Positions 30,301-44,149 are shown, counted from the stretch's first letter. The stretch is 64,000 bases of DNA from Sthenelais limicola (GCA_942159475.1 OW804096.1:42345744-42409743), one strand, 5' to 3'. Notes: generated by a model from the letters alone, not told the origin. Numbers and translations: made by a program.

Positions 30301-32130
30301 ATATGATATGATTGATGGGCAAATTAATACTAATATTCGCGACGCGGATCATTGGCCCCAGCTGAAGAAAGTTACCTACAGTCGTTGGGCAATACACCAC
30401 GGGAATCCTATAGTTGATATTGATATTGATATTGTCAAGACTATGGGAGATTACACACGCTTAACATCATACATATGAATATGCATCAGATCTACAATAT
30501 CCAACATTTCTCTAATGTTGAGCTGATTTTCTCTTAGATATGCGCAATATTACAGCATGAAGTACCTACCCAGCTTTCAGCTGGCCCCCGTCAGATGCAG
30601 GGTAGCATAGTAATATTTTATATCATAGTTACTGTGATGCAAAGTAATACACATAACCGTTATAATGATACCTTGTATACAGTCGCAATGCTAATCGTAG
30701 AACCGGGGAATGACCAAGTCCATTGAACCACAGGGAGTGACAAATGCATTGATTTAAATACACGAATGCATCAGCGGCAAACGAGAAATAGAATCATTGC
30801 ATTTCCATGCCTTTCAATTAACAGGGGAGTGAGACGGGAGTGAGACCGATTCCCACATTTTTTCTGCGATCCCGTCTATGTGAGAAAGAAATCAAGAGAT
30901 GAATTAAAATCTCAACAGAAATAGACTAAATCTAATGATCTTTTGGAACCTGGTTATTAAGGTTGTATAATTGACCTCCTATCACACTGAGGATCTGATT
31001 AATTAATAATAAAGCGTCAGGTAACCTTTGAAACAATAGTCCAAGAAATATAAACACTTTCAAATACCGTTTATGGCCGAAGACTTCAATCTTCATAACA
31101 TCAATTGGAAAAAATATATTTGTAATCTTTACATTTTCATACCACAGAAAAACATAATATAGTGGGTTACATACATTTGTGAACCAATATTGCCATGCCC
31201 CTCAATTTGGTGGGGACATTTAATATGACCCAACTATGGAAATTTGGATATGACGCAACCAATCCCAACTGGTAAATCTTTACAGCATCTATTTCCCAAT
31301 TTAAATACTTGGCCTGCCTGGTCACAATTCATATTTAGAAGAAATTGTAAAATGATTGACCTATATAAATGTTTTAAAAAAAGCCAAAGGTGGGAGTTTA
31401 TATGCGCTGTGAGATCGCGAGGTATGTGAACTGTTTGACACAGAGAAGAGCAAGTTTAATTGTGTTGGAATCACAATTCTACAGGGGAGGTCTCTAACAA
31501 GGACCTTAAGGTACGAATCAATGTGATCCTCTGGAATCGAAGTAGTAACGGTCAGAATAGACTTGTTTGGTATGTTATAGAGGGTGAAACATGAGCTACG
31601 ATTGAAGAGTCGATTGAAAGGAGTAATAACATCAATGAGATGGATATGTTAGTAATTAGTACATGAAATTAGTTCACTGCGACCACTGCTCTATAATCAA
31701 GGCTAACACTTACTAATAAAACACGAATTACTTTCCATCTAAATATCCTGGTAGATGTATTCAGGTAGAGAGGTACAACAGGGGAGAATAATTTCGAAAC
31801 AGACTTGAAGTTTCTGAAGTCTTTAGGCTCTTATCAATTTGCCCACATTCCTTTTTGGTAAACATAATGAATTGTGTGCGATAAGACTGTTGACAAGTTC
31901 AACATACATTATAGGTCAGAGGTCCCTACCTATTGTAGTGACCGTAGATATAGGGAACCTTGAAACACTCATCAAGGGACCCTTTAAACATTCGTCAATG
32001 CAAGGAACTCCAACATGCCCATGCGATTTGGCAATTGATATTTCCCATAGGGTCACACCAATTATAACAGTTTAAACAATCTAGAGTCTATATGTACACA
32101 AATATCACATATCACAGTCTAAAACTCGAA
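27340..32130. other. Convergent intergenic region between GNL1 and MAN1B1
   Basis: The two flanking genes end toward each other, so this 4.8 kb must contain both 3' UTRs. The rest is AT-rich. I see only simple features: a GATATT run near 30418-30440 and a CGCATATATGT doublet near 29608-29628. No coding exon, RNA gene or clear transposon was recognised. Confidence 0.5.
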
Positions 32131-35100
32131 CTATGAGTCGTATATGGGAAGTGGATGCGCCTCAGTATTGAAGACATATTTATCTAAAGGAATATCATTA
32201 GGGTCGTCACTGAATAACAAGTAAAAATATTTTAAGGTTTCTCCCAAGAAGAAGCTTTCCATCTTGTTCTTGAGTCCAACGTTCCCTGGATTCTTTACGT
32301 TGTTGAACGATGAGTAGCCCTCGGGTAGTTTGCTGTACTTTTCAAAGGCTTGGAATATTTTCCATCCCCAGTCACGGTATTTTTTATCTCCGGTCAAACG
32401 GTACAAGTAGAATAATGTCTCCACTGTCTCAGGTCTCTGAAGGTTGTGCGCATCGGCAGGCTGTTTTAGAGAGAAACATAACTAACTTATAATTGCCAAT
32501 TGTTGCCAGGTTATCATTACACGTTAATAATAACAGACTTATAACATACTTCCATACTTTATCATATAGTTATATAGGAATGAAACATTAAGGGATAAGG
32601 AAAGACAAGCGATGAGCTGGCAGCTTTTGGAATAACATTTTATTTGATAACATTGTTTTTAAATGTAGAGGTAGGTAAAATAATTGAGTTTTGATTTTGA
32701 TAAGATTTTGTAAAATTGTGATGGATTTGGTGATATGAGAGATGTATGTATGTATAGGTTTTTATTTCCGGAAGTGTACACTTTCAATAACATATCAAAT
32801 TTTGACACGGAAAAAGGGGTGGGTCTCCTCTATGAAACCATAGATCTTCCTGAGGGCCCCCTATGAGCCCCAAGGGGGTGAGAGGTGAAGAGAGATAGGT
32901 TGCAACGGCTGCGGCCACATTGTTATATTTTAAGAAATCTTCACAAATAACTAACACTATTATGTATTATATAAGACCAAAGGTGGCGCTATTGAGGTAT
33001 GTGGGCCCCTCCTTCCAACAATGATCCCGCCTAGCATTTATAACGCGATGTTTAGAACATTTGCTCTCCTGCACAACCCTCCCAATCCCTGGGAACTAAT
33101 TAAACACAATTAACCGCCATCATGAAGCACGGTGGCGAAAACCGTAACAAAAACTAAATTCCCCCTGGCCTAGCAAATGCTTATGGTAATCTCGAACGAA
33201 GTGAGTCAGTCTAGAAACAATACATGTGGTAAAGATAAAGACCAATAACTACCTTCACAATAAGGTCCTCTTTATTGCCAGGTGCCTGATTGAAATACAC
33301 TATCTCCGGGCTGAGACCTGTAGGCATCCTGCGGTACATCTCTATACACGTGGCTCCCAACTTCTTTCCCAGCTCCAAGTGATCGGCTGGGAAACCATTA
33401 TGAGCACCGAGTGCTAAAGCTCCTCCTATGTAACATACTAGATGATCCTGGAAATTTGAAATCGATAACAAGAATTATTATTTCGCTGGGAAAAACACCA
33501 TTTATTTCATATGGAAATAATTTACTATATTACACACACGCCTTACATTCCTGTTTATAACATTACTACCATAATTCATGAAAAGAATTATCATTATATT
33601 ATATATCATATTATTATATAATGTTATATTGTCAAGCCGATTGACTAGAGCCTTAAAGCAACTAGGAAATTGAAAGGACTGCCTACCATTTTAGGACTAA
33701 ATGAATGTCCTCCGAGAAGTTCCCCGAAGTAACCTAATTTACTTGGCTCTGATTCTTTGTATAAATTGGCCTTCATACCCTCAACAGCGGCTAAATAATC
33801 ATCTTTGAACCTGTAAATTGAATTGAATTGAGAAATACTTTCATTTATCATAAAACAGTTACATGAATATGTAGAGATGAGTAAATTGGGTATAATATGT
33901 ATGTCTAGGTTTGTTAACTCCCAGTTCTTCCTACAGTTACCCTAAATAAGAAGCATAAACACTGACTGTACATCTGATACAAATGTATAAATGGTGGACA
34001 GAGAGTTAAACCGCTGCCTTTGAGAGATATTCTACCAGTCCTGTCTATAAATATGACTTCTCTCAGTTTTGATATATGGCTTACATTTTCAGCAATACTG
34101 AGACCAGTCACCATGCACAAAGTACGGTTGAATAACATATTTAAACCTAGAATTAAGACTATGAACTCAAGCTAAAGTTAATAAAAGATAATACATTTAA
34201 AAACTCACATATCATTTTTCTTTCCTGTCTGAAGCCAGACTTTCAAAAGGTATTCATAGTAACTGTCCCCTCGAGCACCAAGTGTTATTGTAGCAGAGTT
34301 CCGGAATTGACCGGAGTTGGCATTGATAAATATTGGGACTAGCCCATTTTTCTTAGGTAAATTATGTACATGTGTTGAGACCTTCATAACAGCCTCCTGA
34401 AAATAGACAAAAATTTCACGGTGTTGAATTAAAAAAATACAGATTCATTTATACAATGAGTTTAATGTGGAAATAAATAGAAATGGTTTAGTGAAATTTA
34501 CACGATAAATATTTTCATTGTTTTACTTGACAGTCTTATTGTAGATACATTGAAGTCTAGAATAACATATGAGCATAGCTACTAAATAGATGTGAGGCAA
34601 CGGCAACCTTTAACAGGTGATTTGCACCCGATTAATGAAGCAGATCAGATAAGGGGGTACCGTAAAATTATTTATTTTCGCGATATTTGCGCACACCCTT
34701 ATTTGGGCGAATTTAAATGTGTGCCATTGTTGACATAGGAGGGATTGTTGGTGCATGAATTTATGTCCGCGCAGAAATGTGTGAAGAAAACCAATGCGCG
34801 TATATTTAACAGCGCGAAAATAAATACGTTTACAATCACCAGAATTTACCTCGTATTTTGACTCCCCTGTAGCCCTGCTCAGGTCAATAAATTCAAGCTG
34901 GATTGTGGTAACTTCTGACGTACTGCTGTCAGGGCCCCACCGCGGGGGATGGGGAATTCGAGATTTTAAGTTGACGTCTGAGTAGGGAACGCCCGACTTG
35001 GAACTAAAGGCTCCCAGTAATCGATCACCAAGGTCTTTCTGTCAACGACAATTAGCATAATAAATAATACTTGTATAAATTGTCAGAAATCAAGAGATAA

Positions 35101-38100
35101 TTACTAAATCATAATTGACAAATCTAAATGAATAAGCGGTATATCATATTACACTCGTTTAGATTGTATTCGTCTTATATTGAATTTGGTAGAATTTCAT
35201 TCAAACATGTCAGCGCCAACGATAGTGACATGTAATATACTAATTCAATATTTTAAAATAAATTAGCATTCCCTTAGAATGTCAGCTAAAAATTCGGGAC
35301 ACTCCATCTTTTGATACCTTGTTCAGATAAGGTTCTGGATCGAAATCGAAAGTTTTCAAAATCGGCCCATAAACAGCAGAGCAACAGCCAAAATAAAAGG
35401 GCGTACCTACAGCCTACCCTTATATGTATGATTCTCCATCCCAAACAGTAACCGTAAATGCTATCACATCAAGCTTCACTTGGCGATAGCATAATAACCT
35501 AAATACTCTCTAGATTATTAGAATTAGAATTTTAATAAAATTGGAATATATTGAATATGTCCCGCTCTACTTCTCCCATCATTAGTCAGATATCAACATG
35601 GAAAGGAATCCTCACTCTTCATTATTATCCTGTTTCATCAACTGTTTGCATATATTAATTATTAATCATCTACTCATACATAGTTTGGAACATCATCTCG
35701 TATAGTATAACATTAAGAATGAGTTAAACGTATTTGTGCTGTCATAGGATACAACAAAAACACTATATCAAGTGAGCGTGTAACCGATGAATAATTATCC
35801 TGAATAGAAATCCTTTTTTTTTAAATCATGTAATTTACTTACAGCCTTGGTGAGGAAGATCTGATCACCACTGAGGTGGTAGGTACTAAGTAATCCTCCA
35901 AGAACACGGATGGTTACTTCAAAAAGATTGGCATCTTTGTTTATATCAAAACTCAAGCTGTTAGCAACCCAATCCCGAGCTTCTTGGAATTCTGCATAGG
36001 AAAAAACACAAGAGCAAGCATGAATCATAAAGAAATACCAATTTCAGGTCCACGAAAAACAAAGTGGCGTTCTTACAAATGAGGGATGCGTCGTGTCAGT
36101 GACTCCTGACATCTCCCTTACAAAGAAATGTTGGCACAAAGTAATGTGGTACTTTACATGAAAAGGTTAAATAACGATTTATTGATTGGCTTTGTTCTAT
36201 ATGGAATTTTTCCTCGGGCGTACATATATTAGACATAAGATTACATATTTTCGTCAATAGCCCCTTGGGCAAAGGAATGTCATTTTTAATTGGTATATAA
36301 AACAAAGAAAGGGGCTTTTAAACGAAGAAAGGGGTAGGAAATAAAGTTTTGAAAAGACATAGTAGGTTTCAATAACTGAGATCAATAAACGACAGAGCAA
36401 AACTATACATAAAGCAAATCAATGTATGTAAAAATACACATCATAGAACCAGATCTTACCTTCCTTCAGTCCCATTATATACATTGTATCTAGCGAGTCT
36501 ATGAGGGTAAGCCCAATGCCAAACCAGGTGTGATGTGTACGTGACATTGGAAGGAGCTCATCCTGACCCCAAGCATATTTTTTATAAGCGCTCCATGCAT
36601 GACGAAACGCGCCAACCACTGCTTTCTGCCGCTCGTTTTGGGGACCTAGAATATAAAGAAATATCGAATAGAGCTCATAAACTATGCGACATATAGTAGG
36701 TTTCAAGGTTTTCAAGTAAACCATGTATATTATCAATATATCGATTATTAAAGGCAAACGCTACTATACACTGCCACGCCCCCCTTTTCCATATACCAAA
36801 TATACGGGCATTTTACGTACTATTGCTTTAGCACTGCAGTCTATGAGGAAACGGCCCATTTTTTCATGTTTTATAGTATAAAACAAACAATTAATGGCTA
36901 CTCCTACTGTCCCAAAACTTTCTACACATATAGTGCAGGTTATATACTACATATTAAAAGGAAAAAAAACATATGTCATCAAGTTAGATTTTTTTTATAG
37001 CTGTCTGAAATAGACATGTTTGGGGAACTGAGCTGACTGTGGGTACCCTCAGTTGTACCCATTTAGTATGCAAGTCTATTGGGAAGTGCTACATTTTTCT
37101 TTCACGGTTTTGGGAATAAAACAAAAATGAAAACTCCTAATGTCCCAAAATTTTCTACACATATATAGTGCAGGTAATATTCTACACATATATAGCTAAA
37201 AAAATAATTGTAGCTGTTTGAAATAGACATGTTTAGGAAACATAGAACACATTGAAACAGCAGATTTTTTGGTTGTCATGCCATGTTTCAAAGCCCCATA
37301 ATTCAGAAACTAGCATGGTGACCCATTATTTTTTTTTCAGTTTTATGAACACACATACTTCAAGAATCATATACTAAAAAATCAGAAAAATGACATTTAA
37401 TTTCGATGAGAGAGAAAAAAAATGTTTTTATTAAATTAGTGGAAAAAAAGTGGGTTTTTTCGAGTTTTTAATTTAAAATTTGCATTTCATATTTTTTGTT
37501 TTCAGAATAAAAATAACCATGCATTCTATAAAAAAGAGGCATAGAATTATTAGCCAAGTAATACTCTCTCTAAAACTGTTAACCTTACTTAAATTGAGGG
37601 AATATAAATAGCAAATATGAACTATGAAGTCGAGGTACTCCAAAATGAGCCCCCTTTTGATCCTCATTGGTTCTTTTGAGATACCAACTTTTGAAGCACT
37701 CTAATTAAAAATTGAGCACGGTGACCCATTGATTTTCTTCCATCTTTATGACCAGAAACACTCCAAGAATCAAATTTCAAAGTTTCAGAAAAATTACATT
37801 TATTTTCATTTTCCACTAGATAGTAGCGTTTGCCTTTAATATTAGGCAGTGGTGCAGAAACAAAGTATATTATCATAAAGCAAAGAACAACCTACCAGCA
37901 AAAGTATGCGGCCCACTGTTCGGCTTCTGATAAGAAATGACACACATATATATAGCAATTTTATTTGGGGTTAGGTTCGATGTAATTAAGGATAAGTATC
38001 GGGTAGACAATTTTCAAAGAGGTATTTTACTACACATGTAAGTCACATTGTATTTTCACTAAAATGAAAAGATAGATAAATATCTTAGAAAATTATGATG

Positions 38101-39752
38101 CGTAAGTCTTTAAAAAATCTTTGGTTTGGCTATGAACGAATATTTTTACACGCATGTTAAATAGAAATTCGTTATGTGATGAAATACGGATCCTCAGATA
38201 CGTTGGCGAAAACATATAATATTATTGATTATTTGAAGTCACAAACCATGTAAACGATTTGTGGAAGCGGATGCTACACTTTAAAATATGCATGTACACC
38301 CTAATGCCATAATTGTTTGAGCTCCAACACGTTGAATCATTCTCATCAATATTAAAAGAGTTGGCATAGCATTTATTTCGCGAAGTGGTCATGAAAGCAA
38401 GTATATCAGGGATGAGATAATAAATCTAATATACGCATAGGTAAGATGATAGAGTACCTGAATTTGTCCTATGTTGGCATCGGGGATCTCTCTAACTGTC
38501 TCTGGTGGCTGCAAAACCTGCTGCTTATTGGCGATATCGTCGCTGCCCTGTGAAGCTTTGTCTTTGTGTCCAGCCAAAGACGGTGGACCCCGTTTCATGT
38601 TGCTCTGAAAATGTAGGCCACACATTGTATAATGAATACAAATAAATCAATAAAAAGATCTCCCTGAAATATCACTCAACGAATGTGCTAAACACATTTT
38701 GTTTTTCTATATATTATATGTGATTATATAGAAGTTACTGCTCATAATCGTATTCTTCCGATCTTCAGCCCACCAAACCTAAATAGATCCATTAAATGAA
38801 TAAATGAATGAATGAATAAATACATAATTGAATGAATGATTGAATGATTGAATGAATGAATGAATGAATGAATGAATGAATGAATGAATGAATGAATGAA
38901 TGAATGAATGAATGAATGAATGAATGAAGAAACAAACAAACCATGGTGTACTAGAGAATGCACGATATTCCATGTAGACATCTCATGAGTGATGTTTGCA
39001 TCGAAACTTGAGGGAAACAACTAACAAGTCGCCAAAGTTCCACTAAATGGAAGAATAAAGCAATTGTGATCTACCATGATACTTTAGCTGGGGGTTGTTA
39101 CATGACCCGCGCTCATAGATCAAATGCCACAAAGTAGATAACTCCTTGAAATGAGGGTCAATACCCCTTAGTCTATGCGGGTCCTAGTACATATTACAAG
39201 ACAAAGAGCAATGTCATTTCGCGGTACGGACAAAGAATGGGTTAATAAAAAGACCTATAACTATCGAGACAGAGACTAAATATGACCAAATATTCCATTA
39301 TAATGAGTCAATTAAAAGTGTCGTGTGTACCTTTTCTAACAAAAGAACTCACATTTTGTTTGCTGAAATGGTCTTGAGCCTTTTTCTTTATGGCCTCTAG
39401 TGCCTTTTTAGCATACATATCGGCATCATCCCCCTCCTTTCTCTTCGGTCTATCTCCGTGGTTATTATAAATCTCCTCTCCCGGACGAACTTGGCGCCTG
39501 GACAAAGCATCTACGTCGTCCATGGAGAGGTAGTTGTTGTAGATGGTAGGGAAAATATAAATTCCAGCCAGCGTTCCAAGAATTACAACCATGCAGATGA
39601 TACTACGTTGGAGACTGGACAGTCTGTTCCAATACTGCAATAGTAATAATTGAAATTAGTTAAATCCATTTTCGAAGAGCCAACAAAGTGGCAGGTATAA
39701 GAGGGTACGAGAAGGACAACAAAATATACTTTACCCTACTGAGATGCAACAT
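32131..39752 (-). CDS. MAN1B1: ER mannosyl-oligosaccharide 1,2-alpha-mannosidase, complete, 11 coding exons
   Basis: This GH47 enzyme trims Man9GlcNAc2 to Man8 on glycoproteins in the early secretory pathway and helps to time ER-associated degradation. Coding exons in transcript order are 39752-39735, 39634-39353, 38604-38458, 37926-37896, 36645-36460, 35991-35843, 35038-34850, 34396-34209, 33810-33687, 33447-33253 and 32460-32131, giving 612 aa. It is a type II membrane protein: a short cytosolic start (MLHLSR), one membrane segment at about residues 20-37 ([17 protein letters not shown]), then a charged stem. The catalytic domain runs from about 160 to 612. The three family acids are present: E246 in NLFEVTIR, D378 in [10 protein letters not shown] and E514 in QRPETVE. 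The calcium-ligand motif NTEAHP is near the C-terminus, and the disulfide cysteines in DHLVCY and GATCIEM are kept. Exon 4 has only 31 nt. Intron 4 holds a TTAA-flanked transposon. Confidence 0.95.
36752..37835. mobile_element. Non-autonomous DNA transposon with TTAA target duplication, 1084 bp
   Basis: The perfect 16-bp inverted termini AGGCAAACGCTACTAT are flanked on both sides by TTAA (36748-36751 and 37836-37839). TTAA duplication is the habit of piggyBac-like and Kolobok transposons. No transposase ORF is present. The left half contains an internal duplication: the block around TTTCTACACATATA and GAAATAGACATGTTT appears near 36910-37030 and again near 37145-37240. It lies in MAN1B1 intron 4. 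Confidence 0.85.
38796..38928. repeat. TGAA tetranucleotide microsatellite
   Basis: About 130 bp are built from (TGAA)n with a few variant units at the left end. The last 85 bp or so are perfect. It lies in MAN1B1 intron 2 and is probably polymorphic. Confidence 0.92.
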
Positions 39753-40974
39753 TTTACCAGAGAAGTTCGTCCGCAAATAAAGACACTATTCAGAACGGTC
39801 GCTTTCCTTTTAGCAGTCCCTGAGATACATGCGAAGGGCGTACACGTCAGGAGAGGAAGATCAATTCTGAATGCGTTCACAATCAATTGTTACTAAAGAA
39901 TATGTAATGAAATACGTCTGAGTGCTGTGTTGACAGTCGATGTTAAAAGCATGTTGTTTGTCAATTGGAATTAATTATTTAAAAATCCACTTTGTCGCGA
40001 TCACATTGCCAAATAGACTGAACATCGAACCAAATGATATTGATTGTTAACGAACTCTGGCGAGAGAAAAAAGACCAAGTGCATTTTTCTGATTCAATAC
40101 TAAACATTAAATGTTAGAAATACTTTTTTAAAAATGTTAGAAATACAGGGAAACATAATTGAACTTAACTATTAATAGTCATAGACCTGAAATATTAAGT
40201 AGTCAGGAGCGCCAAAATGTGAATAAAGCACTTCCGACATTATTCTAACAATATAAATAATTGATATTGCTTTCCCGGACGTGTCTATAGATGGCGTTCC
40301 AATTTCCGATTCAAAGAGAGGTACAGGATGGCGCTGTTGTGTTAAAAGGCGTATCTTTTAAATATTTTAAGGCTACAGACAAAACCTTTAATAACTTAGA
40401 GATGTGTCCCGTTTATCATGTATAGGTTAATATAGTTCAATCAGAAATGGGACTAGGGAGCGTTTCTCCTCCATGTTATGGAGGAGAAATTTATTAAGAA
40501 TTAAGAATTATTATTATTATATTATATTATTAAGAATTAAGCTTGTGGCAAGACGTGAGTACGTGTATCATACTAAAAAATCTAAAGCTAATTCCAGATG
40601 TAAATGCACGCTGTAAAAGAATGTCAGTCTAGGATATACACGGAGAAATGGTGCATTTTTATGACCAATATTTATCATAATAATACATATGATTATCACC
40701 ACTGACAGGGGGTAAACCCAATCGTTTCTAAGCTTGGTCGAGAAAGATTCCCGTATGCCGTGATCAGAAAGGTTAATTAACTAAAATAGCCCCGGGCAAC
40801 GATGCAGGATTAGGCAACGTGACTAACACAAAGACATCTGATATTTTAGCAGTTGTTTAGGATATTATGTATCCAATGTATACAACTTCTCATATAGCCT
40901 CAATGGCATGCACCTGGGGGAATCGATCAATTAAGTTAACATTCAGCTGTGTTTGCCATGGGTTCTAATGCTGC
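39753..40974. other. 5' flank of MAN1B1, no gene seen
   Basis: This holds the 5' UTR and promoter of MAN1B1, which is transcribed leftward from about here. No TATA element or other promoter motif could be fixed, and I recognise no exon, RNA gene or transposon. A short palindrome, CTCCTCCATGTTATGGAGGAG, lies near 40467. Confidence 0.45.
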
Positions 40975-41287
40975 TATAGTCTGTCCGAAAAGTAGTTGAC
41001 AGGAGATTCCTTCGCCCTTTAAGATTAAGAAGAGAGAAAAGTGGGGGACTTTTGACTTTAAACCTTTGCCCCCTAAGTCGCCGTTTGCGATCGACCATGG
41101 CCAAATATACAGCTGTATTTGTATTGCACTGTCTCTGTTCCCTGTTTCTCCATGGTTGATTGCAAAGAGCGGCTCACTGGGCAAAGGGTTGACAGGTCCT
41201 TGTCATAGAAGTCAAAAATCCTCCATTTTTCCCTCTTCTTAGAGTGGCCCAGGAATCCTGTGTCAACTACTTTTTGGACAGACTATA
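40975..41287. mobile_element. 313-bp full-length fold-back MITE, probably TA-target (mariner-like)
   Basis: The ends TATAGTCTGTCC and GGACAGACTATA are exact inverted repeats. With small gaps the similarity runs through AGTAGTTGACA and continues into the middle, where TTTGCCCCCTAAGTCGCC is mirrored by a diverged copy and both arms reach CCATGG. The whole element can fold into one long imperfect hairpin. The terminal TA could be a target duplication as in Tc1/mariner elements. Open frames inside it are not genes. Confidence 0.8.
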
Positions 41288-42786
41288 ACATAAGCAAAGC
41301 TTTTTTTCAGTTGACAGGATCTCAGAACTGATGATAAAAACATAATTTTATTATTATTATACAACTTTTATTCCGTAACTTATACATATACATTATATAA
41401 ATCAAAGAATAGGGCCAGTACTCCCTCTCCGCTGGAGATCTACCAGGTAGCCCTTAACAAAAGATGTGAATACATAAAATGTGGATATTCTTAAAAACAA
41501 AAATTTTAACCCTGACATCCAACTGTTTCTTTGGCCAAGAGATCATAGCTTGATATTGCTACTGAGAAATGAAACCACTAACATGGTTTAGTGTATTTGT
41601 TAGTACAAATTGACGCCTATAGTTGACCAAACACGAAATCAACCTGCTATAGTTTGGTCCACCCTTTTGACAAATTTATAATTTAGCAGTGAGCCCCTTC
41701 CAGTCATTGATGGAAGTGGTAATGTCCCTTTAAGAGAATTTAGAGTAGGTCCCTTTAAGAGAATTTGGAGAGTGTCACATTATAATTGTATTTATGGGAT
41801 TGTCCTTTCAACCTGAGTCCTGAGACTTGAGTAGCTCAAGGCGGGCAGTAAACTGAAGACCTCTAATTATAGACCCATATCTTGCATCTCCATGCCTGCT
41901 AAAATCCTTGAGACAGCTGTACAACAACTGATAAATCATTTCAAGTCCAATAATCTTTTTAATAACAACCAATACGGCTTCCGTAAAAATCATTCCATTC
42001 AGCAGGCTCAAATAGATCTTGATAACCTATATACAAATTTGAATAAAAAGCTTCTCAATAAAACAGACTTTCTTGATTTTAGTAAGGCATTTGATATGGT
42101 GCACCACAAAATTCTGTTAGACAAGTTGGAAACCTATGGAAAAACAGGCATGGAGTTGCTTTGGTTCACAAACTACCTTAGAAATAGGACACAGTTTGTG
42201 ACCGTGAATGGCCAGAAATCTGAGGAAGGGATAGTTACCTATGGTGTACCACAAGGTACCATTTTGGGTCCAATCTTATTTACAATTTATATTAATGAGT
42301 TACACTCAGTTGTTCATCATGCCAAAATTCAACACTACGCAGACAACACTGTCATTTATTATCATAACTCCAAAATTGACGCCCTCCATCATAATCTCCA
42401 AAAGATCTTGACAATATAAACTTATGGTGCGCCAGGAACAAACTATCTCTTAACGCTTCCAAGTGTAAGGCCATGTCATTCTCATTAAGCTATGTATCTA
42501 GATCAAAACTGCTGATCTCTACTATTGATCTCACCCTCGGTACCTCTGTATTAGATATAGTTCATGAGTACAAATATTTAGGCTTCACGCTCGATGATCT
42601 ACTTCATTTCAAGTCACATATTCATAACACTCTAAAATTGGTTACCTCTAAAGTCAGATTATTATACAAAGCTAAGGACTCTTTGACCCATAAAGCAAAG
42701 CATGATATATATAAATTAGCCATCCTCCCTAACATAGATTTTTGTGATTTTATTTATGATTCTGCTACAAAAGCCTTGCTGCAAAA

Positions 42787-44149
42787 GGGCCTTTATCAAG
42801 TATTAGGAAATTTTGGTGGGAAAAATAAATCTTACGCAAACTACTTAATTTCGATTGATAAAATATAAGGACAGCTTAATGTTTTGAACTATATGAAGGA
42901 AAAGATAACATTTGCCTAAATTCTTGAAGTATTTAGCTTTTAAATAATTGTACCAATATGTGACGCCGATTACTTTTGATAACTAAAATGTGACGCCGAT
43001 CACTTTTGACAATTGTATTTTGCTTCATTTGGTCTATTTCCAAGCCTTAATTTACAATAAAATTTACATTTACAATAAGTTGGACACCTTTCTCAGACCA
43101 CAAATTAAGAAATATATCTTAAGGCAGTTGCAAGTCTTTTCTTTTGCCAATATAAAAAAAAGTGACGGAGATAATGAAAAAAGTGATGAAATTGACAAGT
43201 CAAAATTGATTTCTGTCACTCTATGACAAAGTTATCTCCGAACAATAACACCCCCAAAACAATAGTAAATAGCTGGCAGGGATTGCGTTTAGCTATTATA
43301 CTATCAGACTTTAACTTCTATAGTATCAGAAAGCCTTTGATTAGCTTATCCCTTCACTAGTTAGCAAGAAATGAAAAAAGTGACAGAAAAAGTCACGGAG
43401 ATAAAGCACGTCAAATGTTTGACCGACAATACAATGAACATAGGCTTTTGTTGCCTTCCCTTTCACAAAAGACGTCACATAGATGACGTCATCCAATACA
43501 AATGGTGACGTACTCCATTTCTGTCCACATAACAAGCTTCACAACCTTTTCATTTGGAGTGGGGAGGCTATGTGACGGAGATTATGTATTTGACCGACAT
43601 TTGACAACCAAAGTTTGATAGTGAATATCTTTTAATGGCTTTATCTGAGAAACAAACCACTCTTCCTAGGCTTTTTATGAGATTTGCCTATAATTAATTA
43701 ATTAATTAATGCCTTGAAGTATAAAATAGCCTTTTTATTGTATGTTTTAACTTAGTATGAAATTAAACGTTTTTTTGACCGACACAGTTATCTCCGAACA
43801 CATAATTTCAAATGTAAATATTTCATAGTTAAATGAGAGCAAATTAGTTACTTCATACTCATGTCCCATTTTCTTCATTATCGAAGAACGTGCAATATCG
43901 ATTTAGCAACACTCAGTGAAGGCATAATGGGTTGTTGTCAAAATGGCAGCCATATTTCGTTGACATTTGCTTTTAAAAATTATATTACAGAAAAACTTAC
44001 AGTAGTATTGGGAAGATATTATCTTTTCTATCAAATCAAATATCAAGCAATATATACGCCAATTTTCATTATTCTAGCATTTCCCGTTTTAATTATATTT
44101 CTATCAAAAGTGACGGAGATAACTATTTCCTAATTCCTGATAAAGGCCC
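42787..44149. mobile_element. 1363-bp DNA transposon with repeated internal motifs
   Basis: The termini GGGCCTTTATCAAGTATTAG and, in reverse complement, GGGCCTTTATCAGGAATTAG run on into GAAAT, about 25 bp in all. It sits in the LINE between A-runs, so the target duplication is probably AAAA. Removing it restores the LINE frame across LLQK/LQSQQN. It contains GTGACGGAGATAA or its complement (TTATCTCCG) near 43162, 43232, 43392, 43572, 43788 and 44110, plus two GTGACGCCGAT variants near 42960 and 42990 and three copies of TTTGACCGACA (43418, 43589, 43774). There is no transposase; its open frames (for example 42990-43226 and 43861-44133) look like chance. Confidence 0.82.

Noticed and set aside
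36497..36545. MAN1B1 seemed to lack a catalytic glutamate because the human SEWFGLG segment reads THHTWFGIG here
   Set aside because: Counting residues places the human catalytic acids E330, D463 and E599 in FEST, GARAD and RPET. All three are present here (E246, D378, E514), so the change is not at the active site.
38742..39020. Minus-strand ORF with (FIHS)n repeats
   Set aside because: It is the translation of the TGAA microsatellite in a MAN1B1 intron.
41892..42419. Treating the LINE RT as a working gene
   Set aside because: It is truncated, frameshifted, has YADN at the active site and is interrupted twice.
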